Source: Anaeramoeba flamelloides (Eukaryota; Metamonada; Anaeramoebidae). From it: a stretch of 64,000 nt of DNA. The notes beneath the pieces are model-generated. The model was not told where the DNA came from. It did no database searches and saw nothing but the letters and a program-made list of their open reading frames with translations. Position 1 is the stretch's first letter. Each line of letters begins with the position of its first letter. The stretch lies in assembly GCA_027625915.1 (NCBI GenBank), contig JANTQA010000030.1, forward strand, positions 2,666,001 through 2,730,000, written 5' to 3'. The position numbers and the translations under genes were made by a program. Positions 36,408 to 47,754 of this stretch are shown one piece after another.

Positions 36408-37121
36408 AACTATTTTTCAAACAAAAGAGCACACCTCTCAAATCGTCAATACCATCAAATTTGATGTTAATAAGATAATTACTTATTGGTGATTTTCATT
36501 TTAATTATTCATTTTTTCATTTTTTGCTTTTTTTATTTTAGGATATTGAACAGTTGGAAAATGAAAAAGCAAGATAAGAAGAAACCAATTTGGAAATAAT
36601 CTACCTGTGTATAAATGGAAACAGTTTAAGTTTGATTTCGAATGAGCTAGAAATAGGAATTAAGAAAGACCATTATTGGATTGATTCATGGAACAAAGAA
36701 AAGAGAAATAAAGAAAATAAAACATTCCAACAAAACACCAGATGAATTGCGGCTTTATATTTGAATATGAGACTTTAAAGAACAAAAGTTTGACGTGTAA
36801 AGAATTATCAATAAAATGTTGAGAACTTTTTCCCAATTCGCCTTGTTCAAAGGTTTTTATTGGGTTTATAATTGTTTTCATTACAATTTACAAAACGAGA
36901 TTTCTCATTTCAAATAAAAGGGCACACCAATTTTTAAAATATTGAATTTTAATTTTTATTGTTTTGTTTTAATGTGTTTTAAAGATCCAGTTGAGTGTTT
37001 TTTTATGTTTTAAAGCGTTTCTTAGATTTTAGAATGATACTACAATTAATTTGAATTCATTTATGAATAATTCTTAAAATTTTTTGTGTCCTTTTTTTTG
37101 AAAAAGAGTTTATTTAACAAA
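36408..37121 (+). repeat. Dispersed repeat E, copy 2
   Basis: Same order and orientation as 1605-2325 over the full length ('cacacctctcaaatc', 'gttaataagataatt', 'gaaaccaattt', 'cagatgaatt', 'tttttcccaattc', 'acaaaacgagattt'). The coding-like frame seen in copy 1 is no longer continuous here. Confidence 0.8.
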
Positions 37122-37138
37122 ATAATATTAATGTAAAT

Positions 37139-37410
37139 CAGATATAGCAAAAATACCAATTTTTGGAATTACTGTGTTTTTTTTTTTTTTTTTCAAATAG
37201 GAATCTACCTTTATCACAATGAATGAAAAAGTTATTTTTTCAAAAAGATTCAAGAGTTACAATACAAGTACTAAAATGATTTCTAATTTTTTAATGTACT
37301 TTTGTTAAAATCATGATTTTTTCTCTAATTGTGATAAAGGTAGATTCCTATTTGAAAAAAAAAAAAAAAAACACAGTAATTCCAAAAATTGGTATTTTTG
37401 TTTTATCTGA
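37139..37410. mobile_element. Foldback element D with 82-bp near-perfect arms
   Basis: Arms 37139-37220 and 37328-37410 differ at only two or three places outside the homopolymer; each contains an A/T homopolymer of about 16 and the word aaaaataccaatttttgg. The spacer is about 107 bp. It abuts the end of repeat E. Near-identity of arms suggests a recent origin or ongoing arm correction. Confidence 0.85.
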
Positions 37411-37528
37411 ATAAAATGAAAAGTATAATCAAAAGAAAATTTTATTGGCTTTAACTTATTAGGACTACCACAAAAAAAAACACATATGTTTAGGGTTTTT
37501 CTGTATAAGGTTAAAAGTAGAAGTTGAA

Positions 37529-38360
37529 GGGGTTTGACTCATCATAGATTCCTATCAAATTAAAATATATTGCAATTGTGTGCAAATTACATTAGTGTTG
37601 TGTTGGTTCACATAACTCAACAAAATATGTTCTAAATAATATTAAACAATAAGTTATTGGATTTTTTACTCAATGATCACAAGAAAAAATTATTCAAGTT
37701 TGGAACTTTTTGTTAAAATTCCTTTTTCAAATCTAAAAAAAAAAAGAAACCCAAAATAATATAATTTTAGTATTGAATAATTCATATTTTTAACTTACAA
37801 CAGTAACTATTTTCTTCCTTTATTAATTTCGAGGTTAACCCAATAATCATCAAAATAAAATCCCAAAGACTGATAATTATATTATATTTCCTTTTTATCA
37901 AGCTAATTATTACATCAATATATTTATAATCTCTGCAAATAATAATTCAAAGGGCTTCTATTTTCTATTTATTTAATATTTTAATAAAAAGAAATATTTT
38001 ATCAACAATATATATTCGATACACACATTTAAGAAGGATATTTTTCAACTTTTGGAGTCTGAATATTTATTTTTCAATCTTTAAATTTGTGGTGAAATGC
38101 AGATTATTTTCTGAAATTGTTGGGTTTTTTACTAATATATAGATCTGTTTTAATTGATGATATGTAGATTATTTTTTTTGAACTTGTTGAGTTTTTTCCT
38201 GGTATTTATGATTGTTTTTTCTTGATATGATCAACTTTTAGTACCATTTTACTAATCAGCTTTTTTAGATGCGTTTGAACTATGGCACTAATTATATAAT
38301 TTATTACAAAAAAACAACATATTTTAATCTTGGACTTATCCTTGGTAGAAACTAATGTAT
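37529..38360 (+). mobile_element. GGGATTAGC-type MITE (family P), degenerate longer copy
   Basis: Aligned over its length with 22576-23321 ('catcatagattcctat', 'gcaaattacattagtg', 'ggagtctgaatatt', 'gttgggttttttactaat', 'ccttggtagaaactaat'). Ends decayed to GGGTTTGACTC and the complement of CATTAGTTTCTACC. About 85 bp longer because a 'gcagattattttctgaaattgttgggt' segment appears twice (38099-38190). Confidence 0.7.
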
Positions 38361-38534
38361 TAATATTAAAAAAATCCATTTTATTTACATTTTGAATTTA
38401 TTTTACAATATCTAAATTTGGAATTTCAAAAATATTTATTGTGTATTCCAAAAGAGACACATCCAAAAGGGTGTTATTTACTCTGTACTGGTGTTATTCG
38501 GTAATTGAAACTTGAATATTTGGGTAGTTTTATT

Positions 38535-38900
38535 TGTATGGGATCAATACTCTATTGCAACTTTGTATAATAATAAAATATTTTATTGGTGATATTATCT
38601 ACTTTCAAATTTCGAAGATACAAAGTGTAGGAAAATTCTGATCAAGAGAAACGCAGAAAAGAAAATATTTTATAATGAAATCATTTTTTTTTTCCATTTT
38701 TTATTCAATAGAAAACCATTTAAATTCATTTTAGATCTCTCATTATTTGAGATTTTTACATTTTTTATTACCATTTTCATCATTATTACACTATATCAAG
38801 TTTTTTTTTTCCAGGAATATTAATATAAAGGTTTTATTTTCTTTTTTGAGATAATCCTTTTGTTTGTCCAAAAATATCATGATTCATTCAACCTATTGAA
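38535..38900 (+). repeat. Dispersed repeat G, copy 2
   Basis: Counterpart of 11365-11730; same orientation, moderate divergence. Contains no frame. Confidence 0.6.
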
Positions 38901-39827
38901 AATTATTAAAATTATTCTAAGAATATTAGTAATAATAATTTTTTTTTGTGTGTATTTACGAATTTTACAAAGAATATGTGTTTTTTTATAAGATAAAATC
39001 TGATTTTTTAAAAATAAAATTATCTTGAAGATATTTCGGAATTTGTTAATTTTATCCTCAAAATTCAAATCAATTTTTTTCTTTCAAAAAAAATTTAGTT
39101 TTTTATATCGATTTTTGTGAATAATATCAAACAACCGTATAAAAAAAAATCTCATAAGTGAAAAAAACAATTTTTTTTTTTTTCATTGTTTAAAAAAGAG
39201 AAAACAACTTTTTTAAAAACTTATGGAATAATATTTTTTTTTTCAATATAGATCTCAATTTATTTGGTAAAATTTTGTTAAAATTCTATCGAATTTTCTT
39301 TTCTTTAATCATCTATACTTCAATAAATTTGATTGATTGAGATCCAAATATTAATATTTAGAATAATATATGATAATAAATAATTTTCTTTTAAAATCAA
39401 TATGATTCAACCTAAAATTCAAAATCTGTTTTCCTATTTTCAAGAATTAGCTTGATTGTTAAACAAAATAATAGGATACCTTTTTTTTAATTTTTAAGTT
39501 GGAAACACGTGAATTTTGTATTTCAAAAAATAGACTTGAATAGTTAAATTGTTTAAAGGTGATTAACTCGTTCAATTCAGAAGCCAAAACACAAATTACA
39601 ATAAAAACAAATTGGGTCTTAAAGACTACCTTTATGATTGAAATTCAAAATATTTGTCTATTATCAGATTATAGTAGTTGGAAAATCTCACAATTTTTTA
39701 TTCAGTAGTACCAAAGAACGAAAAAATGAAATCTTTTACTTAATTTGTCAGTTCTCGTAACAAAAATTGGATAAGAAGGTTGGAAAAATCAGATTTTTGA
39801 AAAAATTTCCTTCTAAATACAATTTTA

Positions 39828-40680
39828 AAAATTGTGACTCACCTGAAATAATAAATTGAAAAAAAAAATATTCTTTTTTATTCAAGAACAATTGATAACT
39901 AAATACGATTTGTAATTCGCTTTTAAATAATTCTAAATATATAAAAACCTGATATTTTGATAATTAAAAAAAAATAAAATCAAAAACTAAAAAAAAGTGA
40001 GTCACTATTTTTGAAATGAATATTACCGATTGTTTATGACTGAAATTTCAATAAAAAAAGTTAACAACAAGATATTTTACGCATAATTAAATTCATTTTA
40101 AAAGACATTACATATTCTCAATTTTCTTAGTGATTATTTCTCTTTTAAGAGGTCTATATTTTTTCCACAAGATCTTTTGCAAAAAAAAAAAAGTATCAAA
40201 AAAGATACTATTTGTTTTAAAATAAATGGAACAAAATTTTCATTCAGCTTTCCACATAAGATTTGAATAATCATGTTACATTTCGAACTTTTATTTCTTA
40301 AAATCAGCTTAAATCATTAATTTCCCTTTGAGAATTGGGACTTTTGATTTTTGATATTATTTATTGAGATGGGTTTTTTTGGAAAGCTGAATGAAAATTT
40401 TGATCTTTTTATTATGGAATTAACAGTATAGAAAAATTATTCAAAAAAAAAAAACAAAATAGAGAAAAATAGAAAAAAAAAATAAAACAAAAACAAAATT
40501 ATGAAAAATTAGACAAAAATTTGCAATATTAGAAAAATTAAAAGAAAAATTTTCAAAATAAAAAAAAAATGATTCTGATCCATAAATTTGAAAATATTTT
40601 TTTGATAAGAATACTGGAATAAAGCCTCAAAACAACTTACATTAACATTATAAAGTGAGTCAAAATTTTTGAAATCTAGT
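39828..40680 (+). repeat. Repeat H (GACTCAC ends), copy 2, with nested insertion
   Basis: Left end aattgtgactcac and right end gtgagtcaaaatttttgaaa form inverted ends. The interior matches 20330-20965 and is broken by the 169-bp element at 40233-40401. Confidence 0.65.
40233..40401. mobile_element. 169-bp element with perfect 22-bp inverted ends
   Basis: Left 40233-40254 (AAAATTTTCATTCAGCTTTC...) is the exact complement of right 40380-40401. It sits inside repeat H. Part of the interior ('aaatcagcttaaatcattaa', 'ttgggacttttga') resembles the distal part of repeat G at 11840-11890. No flanking duplication was clear. Confidence 0.75.
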
Positions 40681-41650
40681 TTATGTGGTTTTTAAAAAAC
40701 CTGTCATATTGTAGTGGATTTTCTAGGTGTTTTTTTTTTTTTTTTTTTTCATTTCTGAGTTAGGCTGAGGGGGGGTTAAGAAATGGTATTGAAGCCAAAA
40801 ACGGAGAAAAATGAAATTTTTGGATGATACTGGATTTTTTAGATTAAAGCAGGTATATTTTACAGTAATGACATACTAATTAGTTTGGTCTTGTATTAAA
40901 TCCACCATAATTCCCATATCCCATATATGAAATATCATTTTCTCTCAATTGGATTATATTTTTTTTTATAAAAAAATTGATTAATTATTGTAAATTTAAT
41001 TAATAAATAATGATTTCCTGAAAAATTCTTCAAAGCTTTACCCAAACAACCCCAATCCAATTTATCTTGTTACAACCAATTGAATTTTGATAAAAATGAT
41101 CCAACAAAAAAATTTTTATCAAAAAGGCACCAAAAAAATTTGATTTGTGTTAGAGATTATGGATCATGTTGGTTCAAAAAACAATTCGAAGAGACACGCT
41201 CCTCTTAGTCTTGGTGGGGAGATTTATTCAAGGAAAAACAACAAGAACCAAACAAAAAACAAGAGAAACACTCAGCGCCTTTATTGTGAATTCGTCTGGT
41301 TTGCAAATTACTCGAACAATTCAAGGAACCCAAAATTCAAAAATCATAGACAATAAAAACATTTAGTTTTAAAGTTGTTTATTGGGGGGTGTTTGAAATG
41401 AAAGAGTTTTTTTCAAGCGAAAAAATTATGGTTATTTTTCATTTATATTCCTACGTTCCTTGAAGAGGTGTTCGAATACATATATCTGAAAATTTCGTGA
41501 GAATTTTTTGATTTTAAAAAAAATGATTTGTGATCCAAATTGGAGAATATTTTAAAGATTATGACTTTCAAATTTTAAATGGGATTGGATCAAATTGTGT
41601 TAAGACTTTTTGGTAAATCTTCAACATCGTCCTTAAAAGGGTTTCGTTAT

Positions 41651-42344
41651 GTTGTGAAAAAATCTACACCCTTAATTGGATACTATTATTTTCCAATTAA
41701 CATATGAATTGTTTATTTCAATTTCCAAAATGAATATTAATTATTTCTACGAAAATCAAATTAGTCGAGTAAAAATTTTGTCTTAGAGTTATCTGAGGAA
41801 ATTTGATATTATTTTCTCAAAATATCATTTCTAAACGATGTTATAAAGATCTTTGTGTTTTCTTCAACTTCTAAACGAGAAAAATATTTTGGAATTTGAA
41901 CAAAAAATGTCAATTTTTAATTGGAAAATAATAGTCTAATTCTTTCCTAGTGAAAAAAAAACCAAACCCAATCTAAGGCGAAGAGAAAATATAGTTACCC
42001 TTTAATTACTCCTTCAAATCGAAAGAAATACTCATGAAAATATCTGACCAACAAAATCAAAACTCATTTTTGAAAGGAGTTTAATGTGAAGTGAATTTGA
42101 AAATGTGTGACAAAAAGTGGATAAGAGAAAAAAAATATTCTGAATCGATATTTTTGTTCACAAAATCTTTTTCTAATCTTATCTTTTTTTTTCAAATTAT
42201 TATAAATGTTTCTGTGTGGGTGGCAAAACCTCAACTAAAATTTGATTCAAATTAAAGTTCTTTTTCAAGAAATAATTCCAAATAGTTTTCATAATTTTCT
42301 AAATTTATTAATTTCCTAATAATATCCTTTCTAAATTCAAGCTA
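41651..42344. promoter_or_regulatory. Upstream region of the ubiquitin-like gene
   Basis: About 690 bp without a gene. The final 60 bp are the presumed 5' UTR. No specific motif could be defended. Confidence 0.35.
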
Positions 42345-42587
42345 ATGATAATTTTTATCAAAACCTTAACTGGAAGAAACTATGATATAGAAGTTGATCC
42401 AAGTGATACCATTGAAAATGTCAAATACAAAATTCAAGACAAAGTAGGATTCCCACCAGATCAACAAAGACTCATCTTTGCTGGAAGGGGTTTAGAAGAT
42501 GGAAGAACACTTTCTGACTACAATATCCAAAAAGACTCAACTCTTCATTTGGTTCTCAGACTAAGATCAAGTTATAATGAAAGCTAA
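42345..42587 (+). CDS. Divergent single-unit ubiquitin-like protein without C-terminal Gly-Gly
   Basis: An 80-residue intronless frame that is plainly ubiquitin: [58 protein letters not shown]. Lys6, 27, 29, 33 and 63 are kept, as are the Leu8/Ile44/Val70 patch residues. Lys11 and Lys48, the main degradative linkage sites, are both Arg. After LRLR the protein ends SSYNES instead of Gly-Gly, so as read it could not be conjugated even after trimming. It is a single unit, neither a polyubiquitin array nor fused to a ribosomal protein. A hidden 3' exon restoring Gly-Gly is possible (a GT occurs at 42571-42572) but no convincing acceptor was seen. A standard ubiquitin gene must exist elsewhere; this is a paralogue or a non-conjugated regulator. 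Confidence 0.9.
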   Translation: MIIFIKTLTGRNYDIEVDPSDTIENVKYKIQDKVGFPPDQQRLIFAGRGLEDGRTLSDYNIQKDSTLHLVLRLRSSYNES

Positions 42588-42647
42588 AATATTTTACAAA
42601 AACCAAAAACAATTCGAAAAAAGAAAACTTTTTTTTAATTTTTAACC

Positions 42648-42665
42648 GAGGAAATTAATTTCCTC
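42648..42665. promoter_or_regulatory. 18-bp perfect palindrome 60 nt after the ubiquitin-like stop
   Basis: GAGGAAATTAATTTCCTC reads identically on both strands and is GC-richer at its tips. It could be a 3' end signal or a binding site for a dimeric protein; function unknown. Confidence 0.4.
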
Positions 42666-43042
42666 TGGCAGCCATGCACTTTTCTCGAGTTTCTGTTTTG
42701 AAATTTTAACAAAGAATCATATTTTTCTTCATCATTAACTATTTACAAGATAAAAATACAATAACTTGTAATATTAAGTAATTAATCATAAAACCCAATC
42801 AAGATTTCTTCAATTCTTGATTTGAGGAAAGAACAATTATTTGTATGATCAAGAAGAAGTGGTTTACAACTTTAAACTAATTTTTGTTCAAAAAGAAAAA
42901 ATAAATATTTATTCACTCACAATATTTTTTAGTTTTGATTTAACACTTTCATTTTATATTTTATTTTCTTTTGATTATTAAAGGTTTTAAATTCTTGAAC
43001 AAAAGCAAAAGTAGAACACCCAAATATTTTTTTTGAAAAATA
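42666..43042. other. Intergenic, AT-rich; no gene recognised
   Basis: Includes the presumed 3' flank of the ubiquitin-like gene. No motif beyond the palindrome at its left border. Confidence 0.35.
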
Positions 43043-43524
43043 CAGTGATCAAAATAATGCATGCACGAAGACTATAATCGGGGTTTCAAAAATTATCCGT
43101 GCTATTTTTTCTTCTTGTACCAAGGCAACATCCAATCTACTACCAAATGGTATATATAAGTTAAAATCAATTTTAAAAGTAAAGGTCTTTTTATTCTAAG
43201 TAAAATTTAAATTATTCATGCAAATACTTTAAATTTTTTCGAAATATTCTCGATTTTTTTGAAATTTTTGATGTTTTTGATGATTAAAATTTTCTATGAA
43301 AAATTTACTCTATTTTTTTGAGATAAATATTCCAATTTGATCCTTCATTTTTAGAATTTTTTTTTTAAAAAAATAGAACTTTAAGAAACTTATATCATAT
43401 TTTTTTTAGGATTTATTATCAGTTTATTTGATTGGTTAAGGTATAGGTCTTCTATAACAAAAAAACAAGCTTTTTATTTTGAAACATGTATTAAATTTTT
43501 TTACACACTTTATTTTGACTACAG
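43043..43524 (-). mobile_element. MITE family A, full-length copy (482 bp)
   Basis: Ends CAGTGATCAAAATAATGCATG and complement of CTGTAGTCAAAATAAAGTGTG, with TA directly outside both. It is in the opposite orientation to 14344-14820, with the 'cttgtaccaaggcaacatcc' block near its left end. No frame. Confidence 0.88.
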
Positions 43525-43559
43525 TAAAAAACATTTTTCAAAAAAAAGTGGACTTTATT

Positions 43560-44060
43560 GATTTTGAAACTTTGTAATTTGGGAAAAATTACCAGTGTAA
43601 TAGAAACTAGGATGGTTCAAATACATTGACTCTTTTCTAGAGAAAATGGTGGGTTGGAAAACGGTTGTTTTGATATCAATAACACATTCGACAAGATATC
43701 ATTATATTCAAGTTTTTATGAACTTTATTTCCCTATAAAAATCGCCAAATGGCTGATAAAAGGTTTCTCGTGCAAGTTCAATAATCACAGTTAAATTTAC
43801 ACAAAGAAAATTTATTTTTACAAAAAAAAAAGATAAATATTCAGAGTTCTAATAATTTTCACCTTTTCAAGATCCTTCCTAAAATTTAATTTTATATTTC
43901 ATATATTGGTATTAAATTTATAAACACAATTGAATTTCTCAATCTTTTCAAATATTTTTTACAATTCCTTTAACATTTTTGAAATGTTTTAAAATTTGAA
44001 CTTGAACTTGAAAATCTCTTCAATCCCTTTTTTTGGAATTATTCTTACATATATCTATTT
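43560..44060 (+). repeat. Repeat L, partial copy
   Basis: Its second half matches 31435-31690 ('aataatcacagttaaattta', 'gaaatgttttaaaatttgaac'). The boundary on the left is not resolved. Confidence 0.5.
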
Positions 44061-44569
44061 TAATTTTTTTTATTTTTCTTTGTGATTATTTTCTCCTTCA
44101 GTAATAGTTTTTTTTGTTCGATTTATTTAGAAGGGAAAATGATTTTGAGGGGTAGATTTAAAATAATATGATGAAAAAACACTCACAGGTTTGGAAACTT
44201 GGTACTTAAGGAAGTATGTACATTTTACCCATATTTATATAACTTTTAATATTACAAGTTTACTGAAAAAATATTTTTTGAGTGCCAGTAGGTAATAAAA
44301 AATTGAAACCAAAATACCAACCACTGTTATATTTATGAAAAGAATCAGAGAAAATTAGAATTAAATCTAGAAAATTTTTGGATTTTTTTTTTTTGTTTTT
44401 TTTGAATAAATTTTTATATTATTAAATTAGGTTAAATTTTAAATAGATGTGTACGTTTATAATAAAGTTTGAAATTGATCAATGATCAAACCAAAAAAAA
44501 AAAAAAAATAGACTGTGCAAGTTGTATATTTTGAAAAAAAAATTTCTTTTTGAATTCCAAATAAGTAAG

Positions 44570-45190
44570 ATGACCTTTTCAAAGAAACGTGTTGATATCA
44601 AGATTAAAAAAAAAAATTTAAATCCAATATAAACTCCATTTCACTTAAAGAGGTCAAGCCAAAAATGAAAAAGTTACTTTATTTTTAAGAATCAGTCAAA
44701 ATTAAATTTTTTAAAAGTAAGAGAAATAATAATCTTCATATAAGAGTCGATAATCATAAAAGAAATCCCTGAACAAACCATAAATTTCAAAAAATATAAA
44801 AAATGTTAAAAAAATTTTTGGGCACCATTCATTGGAACGTCTCGTGCAAAATTCTCCATTTCTTTAGGTAATTTAAATTTTTGAAATAAGATTTTACTTG
44901 TAAATGTGTGAATTTTAAAAGAACATACAAAGTCTAAATTTTCTTAATGTTAATAAGGTTTTTCAAGCATGTTTTTTTTCAAAGTTAATTTTTAATAAAA
45001 AAAAAAAAAAAATAAAAAAAAAAAAAGTAAAAAGCAATATAAAAAAAAAAAAAATTTAAAAATGAGAAAAAATGATTCTGATCTAAATTTTGAAATTTTT
45101 GTTTGAAAAGAATAATGAAAAAAAAATCATTGAGTATGTTCTATTTCTTGAATGAAGCTGGGCCCTTTTGACTAAAAAAGAGTTTATTTT
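44570..45190 (+). repeat. Dispersed repeat F, copy 2
   Basis: Counterpart of 7130-7800 with expanded A-tracts at 44998-45060. Immediately followed by sequence related to repeat L (45210-45480). Confidence 0.7.
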
Positions 45191-45480
45191 CGAATATTTT
45201 TTATCTTAATCATCGAAATGTACTGATAAATTCAAAGAAATATCAGAAAATTTTTAAACATTTTCCATTTTACAAAATTTATTTACACAAGTTTGGATTA
45301 ACCCATTATGGGCATTTAAATGTGAAGAAACTTTGTAAAATTGGACTGGCTTTCAAAATATCCTGTCTCTTGAGTTGTTTTATTTTTTGAGTTAATTGAG
45401 ATTCAAAAATAGAAATTTAACTAAAAATTTTATAAAATAAATTTGAATTTATCAATGTATGGGTACAAACAAAAAAATTC

Positions 45481-46849
45481 TTGAGTTTTTTACCTCTTAA
45501 CTGTTTATTATTATTTTATAAAACCTTTTTTTTTTTCAATTTATTTTTTATATAAATTTGTTTTCAGAATTCTTCTATCAAATATTTTTAGACTATCGAT
45601 CCAAAATAAATAATACTGTTTCCGAGATTTACCTAAAGGTACTGAATTTTCGAAATCAAAAAAAAACTACAGAAATCATTTCACCCAAAGAATAGGAAAA
45701 TGAGAAAAAATGAAAATATTATTTCAGAATTTAACCGAGTTTTTCAATTTGGTGAGAAATATATAATTTTAAAAAAAAACAAATATCTCCAATAAATCTT
45801 GATTGTTGAAAAGATGTGATAAAAAAAATCCTATTTTTTGAACCCAAACTTAAATTGGGTGAAGTTAGAGATGAGGGGGGGGGGGGGGTGTAATAATATA
45901 TTTAGGAGATTCTTTAGAAATAAGACTTAATATGTTAATCAACTATTTTACAAACAAAACTATTTCGATGAAGAATTCAAAATGAAACCAAATTAAGAAT
46001 AGATAATTGTAAAAAATTTAAGAGAAAAGATCAAGAAACAAATCATTTTTATTTGCTTCTTTTTGTTTAGTTTTTATATCTTATTGATTTCTATTTTTTA
46101 CTTGGAATATAATCTATTAAATTAGGACATATTCAACTACAATATTAATTATCATATAATTTTATTTTTGTTTAAAGAAATTATTTGAAGAATTCAGTTC
46201 TGTGGATACAGTGGAACAGGAAATGGAAAAAATATTTTTACTCCCTTAAACGATAACCTTGGTTATAACAAACAAAAGAGAACAAATATATAATCATATG
46301 AGATAAGAAACTTCTGGGGTGAACAAACAACGTAAAATTAGTTTGATCTCCTGAAAAAATCCATATAAAGACAAAACAAAACAAAGAAAATTATTAAAAA
46401 GACACAAGTAAAAGTGAAGAATCTCAATACAAAAAAAAAATACAAAAAGTTTGATATATTAAAAAATTCAAGTTTTACCATTTAAGAACTACTTTCACAC
46501 CCCAGATGGTGTTGAATTAGTGTGTTATTTTATATTCACTTCTGAAAAAGTGTTTACTTTCTGATGAATTTGGACAATACAATACTATTTTCGAAGGATT
46601 ATATTATTTGAACAAAAAACAACGATTTTCAAATAAATTTTTGAATAAAAATTCCAAAAAAAAAAGGGACTTTAAGGGATTTTCACTGACTAGTCAAAAA
46701 ATAAAACATTTCAAACTTTTAACAGTAATAGTCTAAATATTTAGAATAGCCACAGGAATTTATTTTGTGTTTATGAATTTAAAATAGAAAAATAAGAATT
46801 ATGAAATCTAATTTTAGGAAGGATCTCTAAAAGGGAAAAATTGTTTGTA
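45481..46849. other. Intergenic; 14-G run, no gene recognised
   Basis: A run of 14 G at 45875-45888 stands out in AT-rich sequence. Short open frames are low-complexity. Nothing else supported. Confidence 0.45.
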
Positions 46850-47320
46850 GAGTGGTGTAAATAACCCGTGTTTATTATTTTAACCCATTACTGAAATTTA
46901 ACTCATTCAAAAAATATTGGCTGACTCGAGAAATAAAAGAAACAAATAAATGGGATGAAAACAGTATATAAACAAGAAATTGGGTTCTTTAAATATATTT
47001 TAAAATAGAATTATGAAGATATAGAAAGATCAAAATGTAATTTTTTGACAAAACAATTAGCAAAATTTCATTTTTTGAATTTTGATTAAGAAATCATTTA
47101 ATCTCAGAAATTTTGTAAATTTAACAAAATTTTTGAAACAAAAGCATTTAATATTTTTGAGTCATATAAATTAGTGAAAGATCTAACCTCGAAGGTCAAT
47201 TTAAATCAGAACCAAGAATATACCAGAGTCTTCCTATGTTCCAATACCCAAGTCTGAAAAAAACACAAGTTAAATTTTCGTAATGGGAAAGGTTGTCAAC
47301 ACGGGGTATTTACACCACTG
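46850..47320 (+). mobile_element. MITE family B, 471 bp
   Basis: Ends GAGTGGTGTAAATAACCCGT and complement of CAGTGGTGTAAATACCCCGT, TA on both sides. It has a TA-flanked CAGTG plan like family A, but the body is unrelated apart from the terminal ..CCCGTG.. word. A degenerate relative lies at 8985-9375. Confidence 0.88.
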
Positions 47321-47686
47321 TATTTTGAATATTTCACCATTTTTTTGGAAAAGAAATTCTCAGGTGGAACAAATTTAACTGTAATTATCGGACTTTTTCA
47401 AGAGTGCTTTTTTACCAACACTTTCGCTATTATCAACTGGAAATTTACTCCTTAATAATGAAATTCTTCTCAGATAGAATTTTATTTATTATGATTTGTA
47501 TTTCGAGAATTAGTTAGTAAGAGTGAACTGGTATCAATAAAATCACTTTAAATGAAAAATACAGAACTAAAAAAAAGAGGGGTTGTTTTTATTTAATTAA
47601 AGATAAAAAAATATTGTTGATTTTAAAGAGAAAGAAACGTTGGGTTCCTTTTAAAAGGATAACCTGTTTCTTGTCAAATTAAAGAT

Positions 47687-47706
47687 CTCTTCTTTTTTAA
47701 GAAGAG
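47687..47706 (-). terminator. Stem-loop downstream of histone H4
   Basis: CTCTTCTT-tttt-AAGAAGAG: 8-bp perfect stem, 4-nt loop, centred about 58 nt after the H4 stop codon. Placement and shape resemble the metazoan histone mRNA 3' stem-loop, but the sequence is different and H3 has no equivalent, so the role is speculative. Confidence 0.4.
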
Positions 47707-47754
47707 AAAATTAATAAATGGCTGTTAAATAGTTTTAAAATAAATAAAAATGAT

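Larger units (their letters stand above)
39700..41650 (+). repeat. Repeat K, copy 2, interrupted by repeat H
   Basis: Left piece 39700-39840 matches 26520-26660; right piece 40770-41650 matches 26740-27990. The 930-bp break between them is mainly repeat H (39828-40680) plus a T-rich, G-run stretch to 40770. This gives a relative age order: K inserted or duplicated first, H later. A 66-codon frame at 41166-41366 (GKTTRTKQKTRETLSAF) parallels a basic stretch at 27240-27310, hinting at a shared coding past. Confidence 0.6.
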
